In this document: positions 25,529 through 34,513 of the stretch, piece after piece
Layout of the letters: every line of letters begins with the position of its first letter
How positions within the stretch are numbered: position 1 is the stretch's first letter
NCBI RefSeq assembly: GCF_913063425.1
Contig: NZ_CAJXYK010000018.1
Span: 1 to 64,000, forward strand
DNA from: an uncultured Thiohalocapsa sp.
GTDB taxonomy: Bacteria > Pseudomonadota > Gammaproteobacteria > Chromatiales > Chromatiaceae
Direction of reading: 5' to 3'
DNA length: 64,000 nt
Program-made: the position numbers and the translations under genes
Notes under the pieces: model-generated
The model's database searches: none
Told to the model about the DNA's origin: nothing
What the model saw: the letters and a program-made list of their open reading frames with translations, nothing else

Positions 25529-27613
25529 TCACCGCTCACCTGCCGCCAGGGCCATGGGCGGCGCCACATCCTCGAACACCGGCTGAATGAAGCGTGGATC
25601 GGCGGCGATGGACGCCGGTAAGCCCAGCAGCTGCGAAGCACCCTCGGTCCGGTAGCGCTCCCGCGCCACCTCGACGATCCGACAGATGATATCCGTAAAG
25701 GAATAACCCGCCGTCTTTGCAGCCGTGACGAAGGACCCGGTCCAGCCCAAGGTCGCCATGGAATTGATCTCCAGCACATAAGGCTCGCCCGACTCCGAGA
25801 TACGGATATCGACCCGTGCATAGTCGCGGCAGAAACAGGCGAGGAAACAGGCGATGGAGATGTCGCGGCAACGCTGCGCAAGCCCTTCTTCAAGCGGTGC
25901 AGGGCAGATCTTCCCGGGCTCATCCGCCTTGGTCTTGAACTTGTCCTCATGGGTCAGGGCTGTGTCCGCTCGACCGTGGAAGTCGATTTCCACAATCGGC
26001 AGGCATTCCACCGGGTTATTGCCGATCAACCCCACGTTGACCTCCCGTCCCTCGATGAACTCCTCGACCAGCGCACCTTGCTTATACGTCGTGATGATGT
26101 TGCTCACCGCCGCTTCCAGCTCGCTGCGATCCTTGACCACCGCCAGCCCGAAGCTCGATGACTCGTGGCGCGGCTTGACGATGAGCGGATAGCGCAGCCC
26201 ACCGGTGTCGTCTTTCGGGTCCGCCATGACACAAAATGCCGGCGTCGGGATACCCGCCGACTGCATGAGCACCTTCGCAACCACTTTATCCAGCGCGAGG
26301 GCATGCCCCAGGGGACTGGCACTCGTGTACGCAATCCCCGCCATCTCCAGCATCGCCGGCACATGCGTATAGCGCGCATCGCCCTGTATGCCATAGCCGA
26401 GATTGAACACCAAGCCGCTGGGCTCGCCGGTACGCGAATTCGCAGGCAGGTACTCACGCAGACTGGGCAACAGCGACATATCCCCCTCGAACAGCTGTAC
26501 CTCATGGCCACCCTCACGCAGCGCATCGACGATGCGCTGAACCGACCGCCGACCGTACTTCTCCGGGCAACGCTGCCCCAGACGCGCGATGACATTCCTG
26601 AACGAGCGATTCCGCACCACGGCCACCTTCAATGCAGCCTTGTTCGAGAACAAGCGGGGCAGTGCCAAGCCGCTTCGCTTCGCTTCCCACTCCTGCAGCA
26701 GGCGCAGGTCCAGAAACTCCGCGATCAGCAGGATCGCTGCGATCTGCGCCAGCACGAGCTCCGGAAACTCGAGCAGCAACGCCGTGACCACCGGCAGATA
26801 GCCGATGGCCGCCATGACCAGGGCGAGCGTGATAGTGGTGAACAAGCGCCATTGCGCCGCCTGAAGCCCCTCGCGGTCCGCCGTGCGCGCAACGCCCTCC
26901 GCCAGCAGTGCCAGCACGACCACCGGGAAGAAGGCCACGCTCCACATGGTCTCCTGCTTGAGCCAGGGGCCGGCGATCAGCGCGACCACCATGAGCCCCG
27001 CCACCAGACCCAGAATCGTCGACACGCGGGCGAAGTAGGGCAGCCCCATGCGCTTCAAACGCGGTCGCGCCAAGGCAATGAGGCCGAAGGTCAAAAATAT
27101 GAGTACCAGGCTGGGCACGATGCCGGCAATATAGAAGCTCAGCGCAATCAGAATGGCGCGAATGCCGAGCACACGAATACCCAGGGTCAGCCGTGCGAGC
27201 ACCGCCAAGAGCGCGCAAGCGGGGATGAAAAGCAGACTGAAAATGGGCCTTTGCATCTCCTCGTGCGCATTGCCGAGCGACAGGACGTCGGTGAGCGAGG
27301 CGCCAAGGACGCGAACCGTGTCCAGCGGCGTTCCCGTTGCGATGAAGCCCGGCAGCGCCAGGATGCGCAGCGATACCACAGCGAACGGCAGCATCACCAG
27401 CAGCACGAGCAGCGTGATCTGAAGCTGCGTGAGATTGCCCTTCGGGCGCCAGAAGACCGTGGCGCCGCGGCCGGCGAGACCGGCAGCATCCGGCTGCGGT
27501 GGGCGCTTGATGCGTAACAGGGACGCCCCTGCTTCCGAAATGCCGATACCCGGGGATTCCCGGCCGGCGCCGGCCTGATCATCACCCACCAGAGAAATGT
27601 AGCCTGTGCTCAT
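25529..27613 (-). CDS. Multi-TM protein fused to a D-Ala-D-Ala ligase-like ATP-grasp domain
   Basis: 694 aa. Residues about 65-325 hold a putative 7-8 TM bundle resembling the 7TM domain associated with inactive transglutaminases; residues about 340-660 are an ATP-grasp ligase. Ligase landmarks are VVAKVLMQSAGIPTP, LIVKPRHESSSFGL (ATP-binding Lys), GALVEEFIEGREVNVGLIG, and ARVDIRISESGEPYVLEINS, with Asp, Glu and Asn as metal ligands. All are intact, so it should be catalytic: an amide or ester bond from a carboxyl plus an amine or hydroxyl, at the inner face of the membrane. True Ddl enzymes are soluble and about 300 aa. It follows an HlyD-type adaptor on the same strand. Confidence 0.8.
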   Translation of the reverse strand: MSTGYISLVGDDQAGAGRESPGIGISEAGASLLRIKRPPQPDAAGLAGRGATVFWRPKGNLTQLQITLLVLLVMLPFAVVSLRILALPGFIATGTPLDTVRVLGASLTDVLSLGNAHEEMQRPIFSLLFIPACALLAVLARLTLGIRVLGIRAILIALSFYIAGIVPSLVLIFLTFGLIALARPRLKRMGLPYFARVSTILGLVAGLMVVALIAGPWLKQETMWSVAFFPVVVLALLAEGVARTADREGLQAAQWRLFTTITLALVMAAIGYLPVVTALLLEFPELVLAQIAAILLIAEFLDLRLLQEWEAKRSGLALPRLFSNKAALKVAVVRNRSFRNVIARLGQRCPEKYGRRSVQRIVDALREGGHEVQLFEGDMSLLPSLREYLPANSRTGEPSGLVFNLGYGIQGDARYTHVPAMLEMAGIAYTSASPLGHALALDKVVAKVLMQSAGIPTPAFCVMADPKDDTGGLRYPLIVKPRHESSSFGLAVVKDRSELEAAVSNIITTYKQGALVEEFIEGREVNVGLIGNNPVECLPIVEIDFHGRADTALTHEDKFKTKADEPGKICPAPLEEGLAQRCRDISIACFLACFCRDYARVDIRISESGEPYVLEINSMATLGWTGSFVTAAKTAGYSFTDIICRIVEVARERYRTEGASQLLGLPASIAADPRFIQPVFEDVAPPMALAAGER

Positions 27614-27857
27614 AACGCATATACCCCGTGTAAATCGATTGCAAGATCTTCCCTAGCGGGAGCACTGCGTAAATCACGCTTGGCGCCATTCGCCGGCGCT
27701 CCCTCAGGCCAATGCAGATGGAACGGCATGTGCCGGCCGGGGCACGCCGCCCCGCCATCCCCGGCGAGCACACTCGCCGGTAATGCACGAAAGCGCACAC
27801 CGCGCCCCCGCGTGCCGTGCCGGTGCTGCCCGGCACGGCTGCTGTTGGACACATTCA

Positions 27858-29021
27858 TTACTGCGAAACGGTGCGCTTCGCTGACGCGGACGCCAGCTGT
27901 GGCAACCGCTCGTCGGCAATCCTGATGCCGACCACCGCGGAGAGCCCCGGCACCAGATGCGCTGCTGCATCATCCATGGCGATGCGGACCAGAAACACGG
28001 GCGTATTGCGCATCCGCGCGTGAAAGGGCTGAGGAATATCGGACTCGGGCACCGTGAAGTCGGGCGCGGCACTCACGGCCTCCACCACACCGGTCAGGAC
28101 CCGGCCCGGCAAGGATTTGACGGTGACGCTCGCCGTGCTGCCGACCTTGACATCCGACAGATCGGCCTCGTCGACCCAGGCTTCGATCCAGACGCCATCA
28201 CCGAGCCAGAGCGACAGGACTGGGTCGCCCAAATCCAAGGACGTGCCGGGCTCCGCGAGTCGCCGCACCACGCGCCCGTTCTCCGGGGCGCGGATCAGGC
28301 GTTTTTCCAGCGCCGCCTGCCGCTCCGCGACCTCGGCGCGCGCCGAGGCCATCCGCGACTCGAAGACAGCAATACCGGACTCCCGGACACTCAGGCCCTC
28401 CTGATCCACCATGGCGGAGTGATGCGCCGCCTTGGCGGCTTCCCACTCAGCGGCGGCGGCGCGGCGCTCGGTTGCGGCTTCCCGAATGCCTTCGCGCGAG
28501 GTCGCACCCGCGTCTGCCAGCGAGGCCAGGACTTCGTGGCGCTCCTTGGCGTTATCGGCCCGGGCTTCTGCCGCTGCGAGCTGTGCGCTCGCCTTGGCCG
28601 CCACGCTCTGCAAGCGCCGCCGCTCCTGCGCAATGGCCAGGCGCTCCACTTCGAGCTCCCGACCGGCCTGTTCCAGCCGCGCATGCGCGGACGCCAGCTG
28701 GGCCTGAAGGTCGCGGTCCCAAAGGCGCGCGATCACCTGGCCGTTCCGCACAGGCTCACCGTCCATCACCAGGACATCGGCAACGACGCCTTCCACGGGG
28801 ACACCCATGTACGCAATGCGCCCGCGCACCCACGCATTGCTCGACACGACGTTGTTCTGGCGGTAGTCGAGCCATAGCCACAGCGGCACGCTGACCGCCA
28901 CCAGCAGTACGCCAATGAGCAGCGACAGAAGCAATCGGCGCCAACCGCGTCGAGTGTCTCCGTCACCAGTGATGCCCGCGCTGTTCTTAAACGGTTCTTC
29001 CACGACCCTCAGCTCACTCAT
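27858..29021 (-). CDS. HlyD/EmrA-type inner-membrane adaptor protein
   Basis: 387 aa, one N-terminal TM helix (about 30-52) after a short cytoplasmic tail, then a large periplasmic part. A lipoyl domain begins near VRGRIAYMGVPVEGVVADVLV, a long coiled-coil hairpin covers about 105-230 (Ala/Glu/Arg-rich), the second lipoyl half has RLIRAPENGRVVRRLAEPG, and a beta-barrel follows. Such adaptors serve type I secretion or MFS/ABC export. No transporter or outer-membrane partner adjoins it; instead the TM/ATP-grasp gene follows 244 bases downstream on the same strand, suggesting a joint envelope function. Confidence 0.85.
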   Translation of the reverse strand: MSELRVVEEPFKNSAGITGDGDTRRGWRRLLLSLLIGVLLVAVSVPLWLWLDYRQNNVVSSNAWVRGRIAYMGVPVEGVVADVLVMDGEPVRNGQVIARLWDRDLQAQLASAHARLEQAGRELEVERLAIAQERRRLQSVAAKASAQLAAAEARADNAKERHEVLASLADAGATSREGIREAATERRAAAAEWEAAKAAHHSAMVDQEGLSVRESGIAVFESRMASARAEVAERQAALEKRLIRAPENGRVVRRLAEPGTSLDLGDPVLSLWLGDGVWIEAWVDEADLSDVKVGSTASVTVKSLPGRVLTGVVEAVSAAPDFTVPESDIPQPFHARMRNTPVFLVRIAMDDAAAHLVPGLSAVVGIRIADERLPQLASASAKRTVSQ

Positions 29022-29605
29022 CAGATTCTCCGAAACCTAAATGGATTGACAGTGTCCCTTGCCCAGCCGGCTTGGCCGAGCACATCGACAGCTCCCCAGC
29101 AGCAGAGCCGACCGGCCTGCAGCAGGCGTTGATAGAACGGCCGGCGGCATTCATCGCGTATGCAGCGCGTCACCATCCCTGCGGGAGACGAGCCCGCCAA
29201 GGGCTGGAAAACGCGTGGTCGGAAGCATAATGGAGGCCACAATGCTACTCGCTCTGGAGCAACAACCTGACCCCGGTCAAAGGGAAAATGAACCGCGGAA
29301 TCACTTTCATCATTTTGCGGACCTCTGACTGCGCTTTCTCCTGATGGACAAGCCGATCCGGAAGACGGTGATGGCTAGTGGGAAACAGGCAGTGCGCACA
29401 GGGGTTGAGCGCGGCCGGCTGTTTCGGCGGGGACCCGCCGGCAGTCTTCACCGCCGCCGCCGCTGCGTCGGCGCCATCTCGATGCGATCCTGTCCACACA
29501 TCCCTGCAGTGCGCTCGCGCCTGGCGCAGGACGCTGGTTTACACTGCTCGCGCTGACCGTTTTCGCCGGTCCCGGCAGGGTCCGGCGCCCACCGACAGGT
29601 GACCC
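29022..29605. other. Divergent intergenic region, no gene seen
   Basis: 584 bp between the adaptor gene and the DUF4139 gene. Short frames here have arginine-rich, family-less translations. A moderately AT-rich block at about 29225-29345 could hold promoters. No strong hairpins or boxes stood out. Confidence 0.5.
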
Positions 29606-31195
29606 ATGCATACACGCCTCGGCATCCGCGCCGCGCTGCTCGCGGCCCTGACCCTCATCGGCACGGAGACGACCATGGCCCAACCGCCGCAAGCGCCGCC
29701 GCCCCAACCGCCCGTCTATCCCCCCGCGTCCATGGCGGGCACGGCAGAGTCAGAGTCCGGGCGCAAGGATGCGGGCGAGGTCGGGGCCGATCTCGCCGCC
29801 GGCGTGCCGGAGCAGCGCAGCACGCTCGCGGAGCAGACGGCCGTCGCCGTGACCATCTACAACCAGGATCTGGCACTCATCAAGGACCGCCGCCGGCTCA
29901 CCTTGCCCGCGGGCCGCCTGGACCTGGCCTTTCGCGATGTGAGCGCCCGCATCCGCCCGGAGACGGCCCTGCTGCGCGACACCGCCGGTGCGGCGGGTGT
30001 GACGGTGCTGGAGCAGAACTTCGATTTCGACCTGCTCACCCCGGACAAGCTGCTGGAGAAGTACGTCGGCCGCGAGGTGGGCGTGGTGCGCACCCACCCC
30101 ACCACCGGCGAGGAGACCGAAGAGACCGCCACCGTGCTTGCCGCCAGCGACGGCGTGGTGCTGCGCATCGGCAGCGGTGCCGAGCAGCGCATCGAGGCGA
30201 GCCGCAACGGCGTGCTGCCCGGGCGCATCGTCTACCGCGACATCCCGCCCAACCTGCGCGACCGTCCGACCCTGGTGCTGGCGCTGGACAATGCCGCCGC
30301 CGGCGAGCGGGAGCTGGAGCTGTCGTACCTCAGCGGTGGTCTCAGCTGGGAGGCGGACTACGTCGGCGAGCTGGCACCGGATGAGACGAGCCTGGATCTT
30401 ACCGGCTGGGTCACACTCACCAACCAGAGCGGCACGGCGTACCGCGATGCCAAGCTCCAGCTGGTGGCCGGCGAGGTCAACATCGCCGACGAGCCGCAGG
30501 CGGACATGATGATGATGGAGGCCATGCCGCGCGCCGCCGCCGCGCCGCCGATGCGCGAGGAGAGCCTGTTCGAGTATCACCTCTACACCCTCCAGCGACC
30601 GACCACCATCGCGGACAACCAGACCAAGCAGGTGTCGCTGCTCGACGCCCCGGGCGTGACCGTCGGCAAGGAGCTCCTGGTCCGCGGCAACCCGGGCAGC
30701 TACCGCGGTGCCCGCGGCCGGTTGACCGAGGAGATGGACGTGAGCGTGTTCCTGGAGCTCACCAACGACGAGACCTCCAACCTCGGCATGCCCCTGCCGG
30801 CGGGCACGGTGCGCATCTACAAGCGCGATGCCGCCGGCAACGCCCAGTTCGTCGGCGAGGACCGCATCGACCACACGCCGAAGAACGAGACCGTGCGCCT
30901 CAAGCTCGGCGAGTCCTTCGACGTGACGGCAGAGCGCAAGCAGACCGCCTTCGACAAGCGCTCCGGCACCGGCCCCTGGCAGTACGAATTCGACAGCGCC
31001 TACGAGATCCGCATCCGCAACGCCAAGCCCGAGCCCCAGCCCGTGACCGTGCAGGAACGCATCCCGGGCGACTGGAAGATGCTGGAGGAGAGCGCCCCGC
31101 ACGCCGTCGGCAACGCCAACACCGCGGTCTGGAAGCTCACCGTGCCCGCGGAGGGCGAGACGGTGCTGACCTATCGGGTGCGGGTGCGGTTCTGA
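29606..31195 (+). CDS. DUF4139 domain-containing secreted protein
   Basis: 529 aa with a signal peptide ending near ETTMAQ and a Pro-rich linker (about 28-45). The rest matches the DUF4139/mucoidy-inhibitor-like family: VTIYNQDLALIKDRRRLTLP near the start, the repeated beta-rich SYLSGGLSWEADYVGELAP with WVTLTNQSGTAYRDAKLQLVAGEVN, and a C-terminal YEIRIRNAKPEPQPVTVQERI. These proteins are predicted periplasmic or outer-membrane beta proteins of unknown function. The gene is monocistronic by spacing (49 bases to the next gene, no overlap). Confidence 0.85.
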   Translation: MHTRLGIRAALLAALTLIGTETTMAQPPQAPPPQPPVYPPASMAGTAESESGRKDAGEVGADLAAGVPEQRSTLAEQTAVAVTIYNQDLALIKDRRRLTLPAGRLDLAFRDVSARIRPETALLRDTAGAAGVTVLEQNFDFDLLTPDKLLEKYVGREVGVVRTHPTTGEETEETATVLAASDGVVLRIGSGAEQRIEASRNGVLPGRIVYRDIPPNLRDRPTLVLALDNAAAGERELELSYLSGGLSWEADYVGELAPDETSLDLTGWVTLTNQSGTAYRDAKLQLVAGEVNIADEPQADMMMMEAMPRAAAAPPMREESLFEYHLYTLQRPTTIADNQTKQVSLLDAPGVTVGKELLVRGNPGSYRGARGRLTEEMDVSVFLELTNDETSNLGMPLPAGTVRIYKRDAAGNAQFVGEDRIDHTPKNETVRLKLGESFDVTAERKQTAFDKRSGTGPWQYEFDSAYEIRIRNAKPEPQPVTVQERIPGDWKMLEESAPHAVGNANTAVWKLTVPAEGETVLTYRVRVRF

Positions 31196-31244
31196 GCCCG
31201 CGCTTCGGCTATCCTGCCCGGAGCCGAGCATCGGATTCACTGCC

Positions 31245-31814
31245 ATGTCCAGCGTCGCCGTCCAATTCCCCGAGCGCCACCGGATCTCCGTGTGTGAGTA
31301 CTTCCGCATGGGCGAGACCGGCGTGTTGGATCCCGAGGCGCGGATCGAGCTGATCGACGGAGAGCTTTTCGACATGCCGCCCATCGGTCCCGCCCACGCC
31401 AGCCGGGTCAAGCGCTTTGTTCGGCTCTTCTCCCGGGCAGTCGGCGACGCGGCCATCGTCTCCGCCCAGGATCCCGTGTTGCTTGGCGATTTCTCCGCCC
31501 CGCAACCAGACCTTGCCCTGCTGCGCTGGCGCGAAGACTTCTACGAGCAGGCCCACCCCGGACCGCAGGACATCCTCGTCGTCGTCGAGGTGGCGGACCG
31601 CACCCTGGCCCACGACCGCGACCGCAAGCTGCCGCTCTACGCCCGCTTCGCCGTGGCCGAGGTTTGGCTGGTGGACATCGTGGGCAGGCACCTGGACGTC
31701 TATCGCGACCCCGAGGACGGGGCCTACACCACCCGGTTCCGCGTGCACGACCTCTCGCGCGTGGGCATCAGCGCCCTGCCGGAGACGGAGCTGGACTTGC
31801 GGTCGCTGTTCTGA
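31245..31814 (+). CDS. Uma2 family (DUF820) PD-(D/E)XK endonuclease-like protein
   Basis: 189 aa. It opens HRISVCEYFRMGETGVLDPEARIELIDGEL, then has HASRVKRFVRLF, QPDLALLRW, and LVVVEVADRTLAHDRDRKLPLYARFAVAEVWLVD. The Glu in VVEVADRT, the Asp in QPDLALL and the Lys in DRKLPLYA match the PD-(D/E)XK core of the Uma2 family. These genes are abundant in cyanobacteria and scattered elsewhere; their role is unknown, though a nuclease is predicted. It ends 23 bases before the convergent MBL gene. Confidence 0.9.
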   Translation: MSSVAVQFPERHRISVCEYFRMGETGVLDPEARIELIDGELFDMPPIGPAHASRVKRFVRLFSRAVGDAAIVSAQDPVLLGDFSAPQPDLALLRWREDFYEQAHPGPQDILVVVEVADRTLAHDRDRKLPLYARFAVAEVWLVDIVGRHLDVYRDPEDGAYTTRFRVHDLSRVGISALPETELDLRSLF

Positions 31815-31837
31815 CGCGGGCTGGCTCGCACTCGGGA

Positions 31838-32806
31838 TCACTCCCCCAGCATCTCCTGCTCCAGCGACAAATAGATGCCGTAGGCGTTGCGCCGGTGCGC
31901 GGCATCGAAGGCCGGCAGCTTCTGGAAGCGTGACCAGTCCGCGGCCTCGTAGGCCTCGGCAAAGGGCATCATCTCGTCCACCGCCGCCGCCATCTGCTCG
32001 CGCGTGTACTTGAGATAGTCCAGCGTGCGGGAGACGGCCGCCGCGGGCTCGCTGGCCGCCGGCCCGTGGCCCGGGATCAGCGCCTTGATGCCGGTGTCGT
32101 CCAGGGATTCCAGCACTTCCAACCAGCGCTTGGTGTCGGCACTGCCGGTGAAGGGCACACGGCCCTCGAAGATGATGTCGCCGGAGATCAGCACGTTGTC
32201 AGGCTGCACCAGCACGGCGAGGTCGCCGTCGGAATGGGCCGGGCCGAGATAGCGGATATCGAGGGTCACATCGCCCAGGCCGAGCTCGGTCTGCTCCACG
32301 ATCACCACGTCCGGGCGCACCAGCCGGGTGTCGTCATTGACCCAGGGGTCGAGCGAGAAGCGCCGCTCCGTCAGCCGCTCCTCGGCCGCCGGCGAGCTCA
32401 GATAGTCCTGGAAGCCGCCGGGGGCGATGATCCGGGCGCCCAGGTCCTGGAACACCTGCAGACCGTAGATGTGGTCGGCGTGGTAGTGGGTGACGATGAC
32501 GGTCTTGATGGGCGCATCCGAGACCCTGCGGATCTCCTCGATGAAGCGCTTGGCGAGCGAGGGCGAGCCGAGCGCGTCCACCACGGCAATGCCGTCGTCG
32601 GTGACGATGGCGGCCGCGTTGGAGATGAAGCCCTTATTGTCGGTGGCAATGCCCGGCACCCCGCGCACGTAGTAGACGTGCTCGGAGACCTTATGCAGCG
32701 GCATGTCGATCTCGATGGGGGCGACTTCGGCGGCGGTCACAGCGCTCGGCGCGAGCAGCATGAGCTGGACGGCCATCAGCCATGCGGCAAGTAACGAGAC
32801 AGGCAT
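31838..32806 (-). CDS. Periplasmic MBL-fold metallohydrolase
   Basis: 322 aa from the ATG at 32806 (GGAGA about 6-10 nt upstream). Signal peptide about 1-25 ending VTAA. The zinc site THYHADHIYGLQVF is followed by SDGDLAVLV (third His region GPAHSDGD) and IPGHGPAAS, so all ligands are present. The layout is like SoxH and quinoprotein-associated zinc hydrolases, secreted members of the beta-lactamase fold found with periplasmic oxidation systems. The substrate is unknown. A long in-frame upstream extension is discarded because it lacks a signal peptide and family resemblance. Confidence 0.85.
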   Translation of the reverse strand: MPVSLLAAWLMAVQLMLLAPSAVTAAEVAPIEIDMPLHKVSEHVYYVRGVPGIATDNKGFISNAAAIVTDDGIAVVDALGSPSLAKRFIEEIRRVSDAPIKTVIVTHYHADHIYGLQVFQDLGARIIAPGGFQDYLSSPAAEERLTERRFSLDPWVNDDTRLVRPDVVIVEQTELGLGDVTLDIRYLGPAHSDGDLAVLVQPDNVLISGDIIFEGRVPFTGSADTKRWLEVLESLDDTGIKALIPGHGPAASEPAAAVSRTLDYLKYTREQMAAAVDEMMPFAEAYEAADWSRFQKLPAFDAAHRRNAYGIYLSLEQEMLGE

Positions 32807-33284
32807 CGCGGGTCTCCGGTGGTCTGGCGGCCCAGCGCAAGCACCTGTGCGCGGGGCGGTTGTTTCGATCAGCTTGCAGGCGGCGATGCTAACCCGGGCT
32901 GGCGTCCCGCGTCGGCTCGCTTTTCTTTGGGATGATCCCCGCACTGCGATGCAGCACCCGTCGACGGTGCGCAAGCACGTGCAGAACCAGCTGGCCAAGC
33001 CCCACCGCGAGAACCGCGGCGCCGCTCTACACGCTCCAGCGGCCCGTGGCCGAGGACGCCCGACCCCCGCCGACCCCGCGCTCAGCCACGCGCCGCTGGA
33101 GCGGCGCCGGATGCGTCGCGACGCTGGAGCGCCGTGGCGATCAAAAAACGTGGTAGGTCCCTGGTTTTCCGCGCAATCGCGGCGGCTTGGGCTCCGACAA
33201 CGACTACGAGCGGGGCGTTGGAGTGACGCGCCTGGTGCCGGGCCTTGCGGGTGAAGGCTCGACGGCTGCGTGCGCCCCCGGAGG
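32807..33284. other. Intergenic region, no gene supported
   Basis: 478 bp. Short frames are Arg/Pro-rich and match nothing I know. An AT-rich spot at 33142-33172 (GATCAAAAAACG) is the only marked composition change; it could be a decayed gene end. Confidence 0.4.
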
Positions 33285-34208
33285 CTAGGACACGGGTACC
33301 TCGTCGGCGGAGCCGAAGACCTCGATGCCCAGGCGCTCCGCCACCGGCCGCGCCTCTGGCCGGACCATCGGCGAGATGACGATTTTGCGGCTGGCGGTGC
33401 GGCCGTGGCGACGCTGGTAGTACTGGACCTTGCGCTCGAAGGTGTAGATGTCCGCTTTCGACATGGACGACTTCAGCTCGCAGAGGATCAGCTCGCCGTT
33501 GCGCACGATGATGTCGATCTCGACCTGATCCGGCACGCCGAAGACGGTCCCCTCGTCGTCGAATTCGTTGACGTTGATCACCTCGACACCGAAGGACTCC
33601 TCCAGAATGCCCTTCAGCGCAGCACGGAAGCTGGCCTCTGAGGCGAGACCCCAGCGTGCGCCGAGCGCCCCGATCACCTGCTCTTGGCGGACGCGGCTTT
33701 TCCGGATCTCCTCCAGCGTCTTCATGTTGAGTTGGTGCTGCTCGTGCCACTTGCGGTTCTGCTCTTCCTGGCGTTCCTGGTCGGCGCGGTGCTGCTCGTG
33801 CCACTTGCGGTTCTGCTCTTCCCAGCGTTCCTGGTCGGCGCGGTGCTGCTCGTGCCACTTGCGGTTCTGCTCTTCCCAGCGTTCCTGGTCGGCCCGTTTC
33901 TGCTCGTCCCACTTGCGGTTGTGCGCTTCCTGGCGTTCCTGGTCGGCCCGCTTCTGCTCGTCCCACTTGCGGTTCTGCGCTTCCTGGCGTTCCTGGTCGG
34001 CCCGCTTCTGCTCGTCCCACTTGCGTGCCTGTTCCTCCCGCTCGGCCGCAAACTCCCTCAGGACCCGGTCGAAGCGGGCGTCGAAGCTCTCGACGCTGAC
34101 CGCCGTGCTGCGAATGAGGTCTTCCAGCCACGCACGAAAGCCCGCATCCTGCCGCAGCAGCTCGGGCAGCTCGGCTTGCAGCTTGGCCTTGATTTCTTCG
34201 ACGGACAT
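33285..34208 (-). CDS. DUF3782-like protein with 18-aa coiled-coil repeats and a nuclease-like C-terminus
   Basis: 307 aa. Residues 1-58 resemble the DUF3782 N-terminus (VEEIKAKLQAELPELL; DAGFRAWLEDLI). Residues 62-157 are five full 18-aa repeats of the type RKWDEQKRADQERQEAQN plus a partial one, a long charged helix. The C-terminal domain (about 175-307) has VEIDIIVRNGELILCELKSSMSKAD, where Asp, Glu and Lys fit a PD-(D/E)XK nuclease core. The function is unknown; this type is frequent in cyanobacteria. It stands alone between the MBL gene and the giant helicase. Confidence 0.8.
   Translation of the reverse strand: MSVEEIKAKLQAELPELLRQDAGFRAWLEDLIRSTAVSVESFDARFDRVLREFAAEREEQARKWDEQKRADQERQEAQNRKWDEQKRADQERQEAHNRKWDEQKRADQERWEEQNRKWHEQHRADQERWEEQNRKWHEQHRADQERQEEQNRKWHEQHQLNMKTLEEIRKSRVRQEQVIGALGARWGLASEASFRAALKGILEESFGVEVINVNEFDDEGTVFGVPDQVEIDIIVRNGELILCELKSSMSKADIYTFERKVQYYQRRHGRTASRKIVISPMVRPEARPVAERLGIEVFGSADEVPVS
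33738..34025 (-). repeat. 54-bp in-frame tandem repeats
   Basis: Five 54-bp units and a partial sixth encode 18-aa repeats. Some neighbouring units are nearly identical in DNA (for example 33776-33829 and 33830-33883), implying recent expansion. Unit length is a multiple of three, so copy-number change keeps the frame. Confidence 0.85.
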
Positions 34209-34513
34209 CCTGGCAATCCCACAGAACGGCTGTTGACAGCAATGCGGTAACGAATCTATCCCGATACTCTAGCGCAGCGCGGCAGCTGTCACGAAGCCGT
34301 TCGTGCTCCGCATGGTCGTATCGGATTGCGCAAAGCCGCTGCCCCAACCACCAGGGGCCTGCACGCTGCTGTCGCTGGTGTAACCCCAGGCCAGCAGACT
34401 GCCCGATACGGCAGACAAAGCCAGAAGCGGGCTAGGATGGTGCGCCTATGGCCCGGGAAATCCTCCAACACCATCGCCGGCGTGTCACCGCCGCCTCTGC
34501 CGCGGCCTGAGCC
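34209..34513. other. Divergent intergenic region
   Basis: 305 bp between the DUF3782-like gene and the giant helicase gene. No gene or convincing promoter seen; the sequence at 34200-34270 is AT-richer and probably holds the minus-strand promoter. Confidence 0.45.

Noticed and set aside
29225-29345. Possible remnant of a mobile element (TGACCCCGGTCAAAGGG)
   Set aside because: No terminal repeats, no transposase frame and no second copy in the window.
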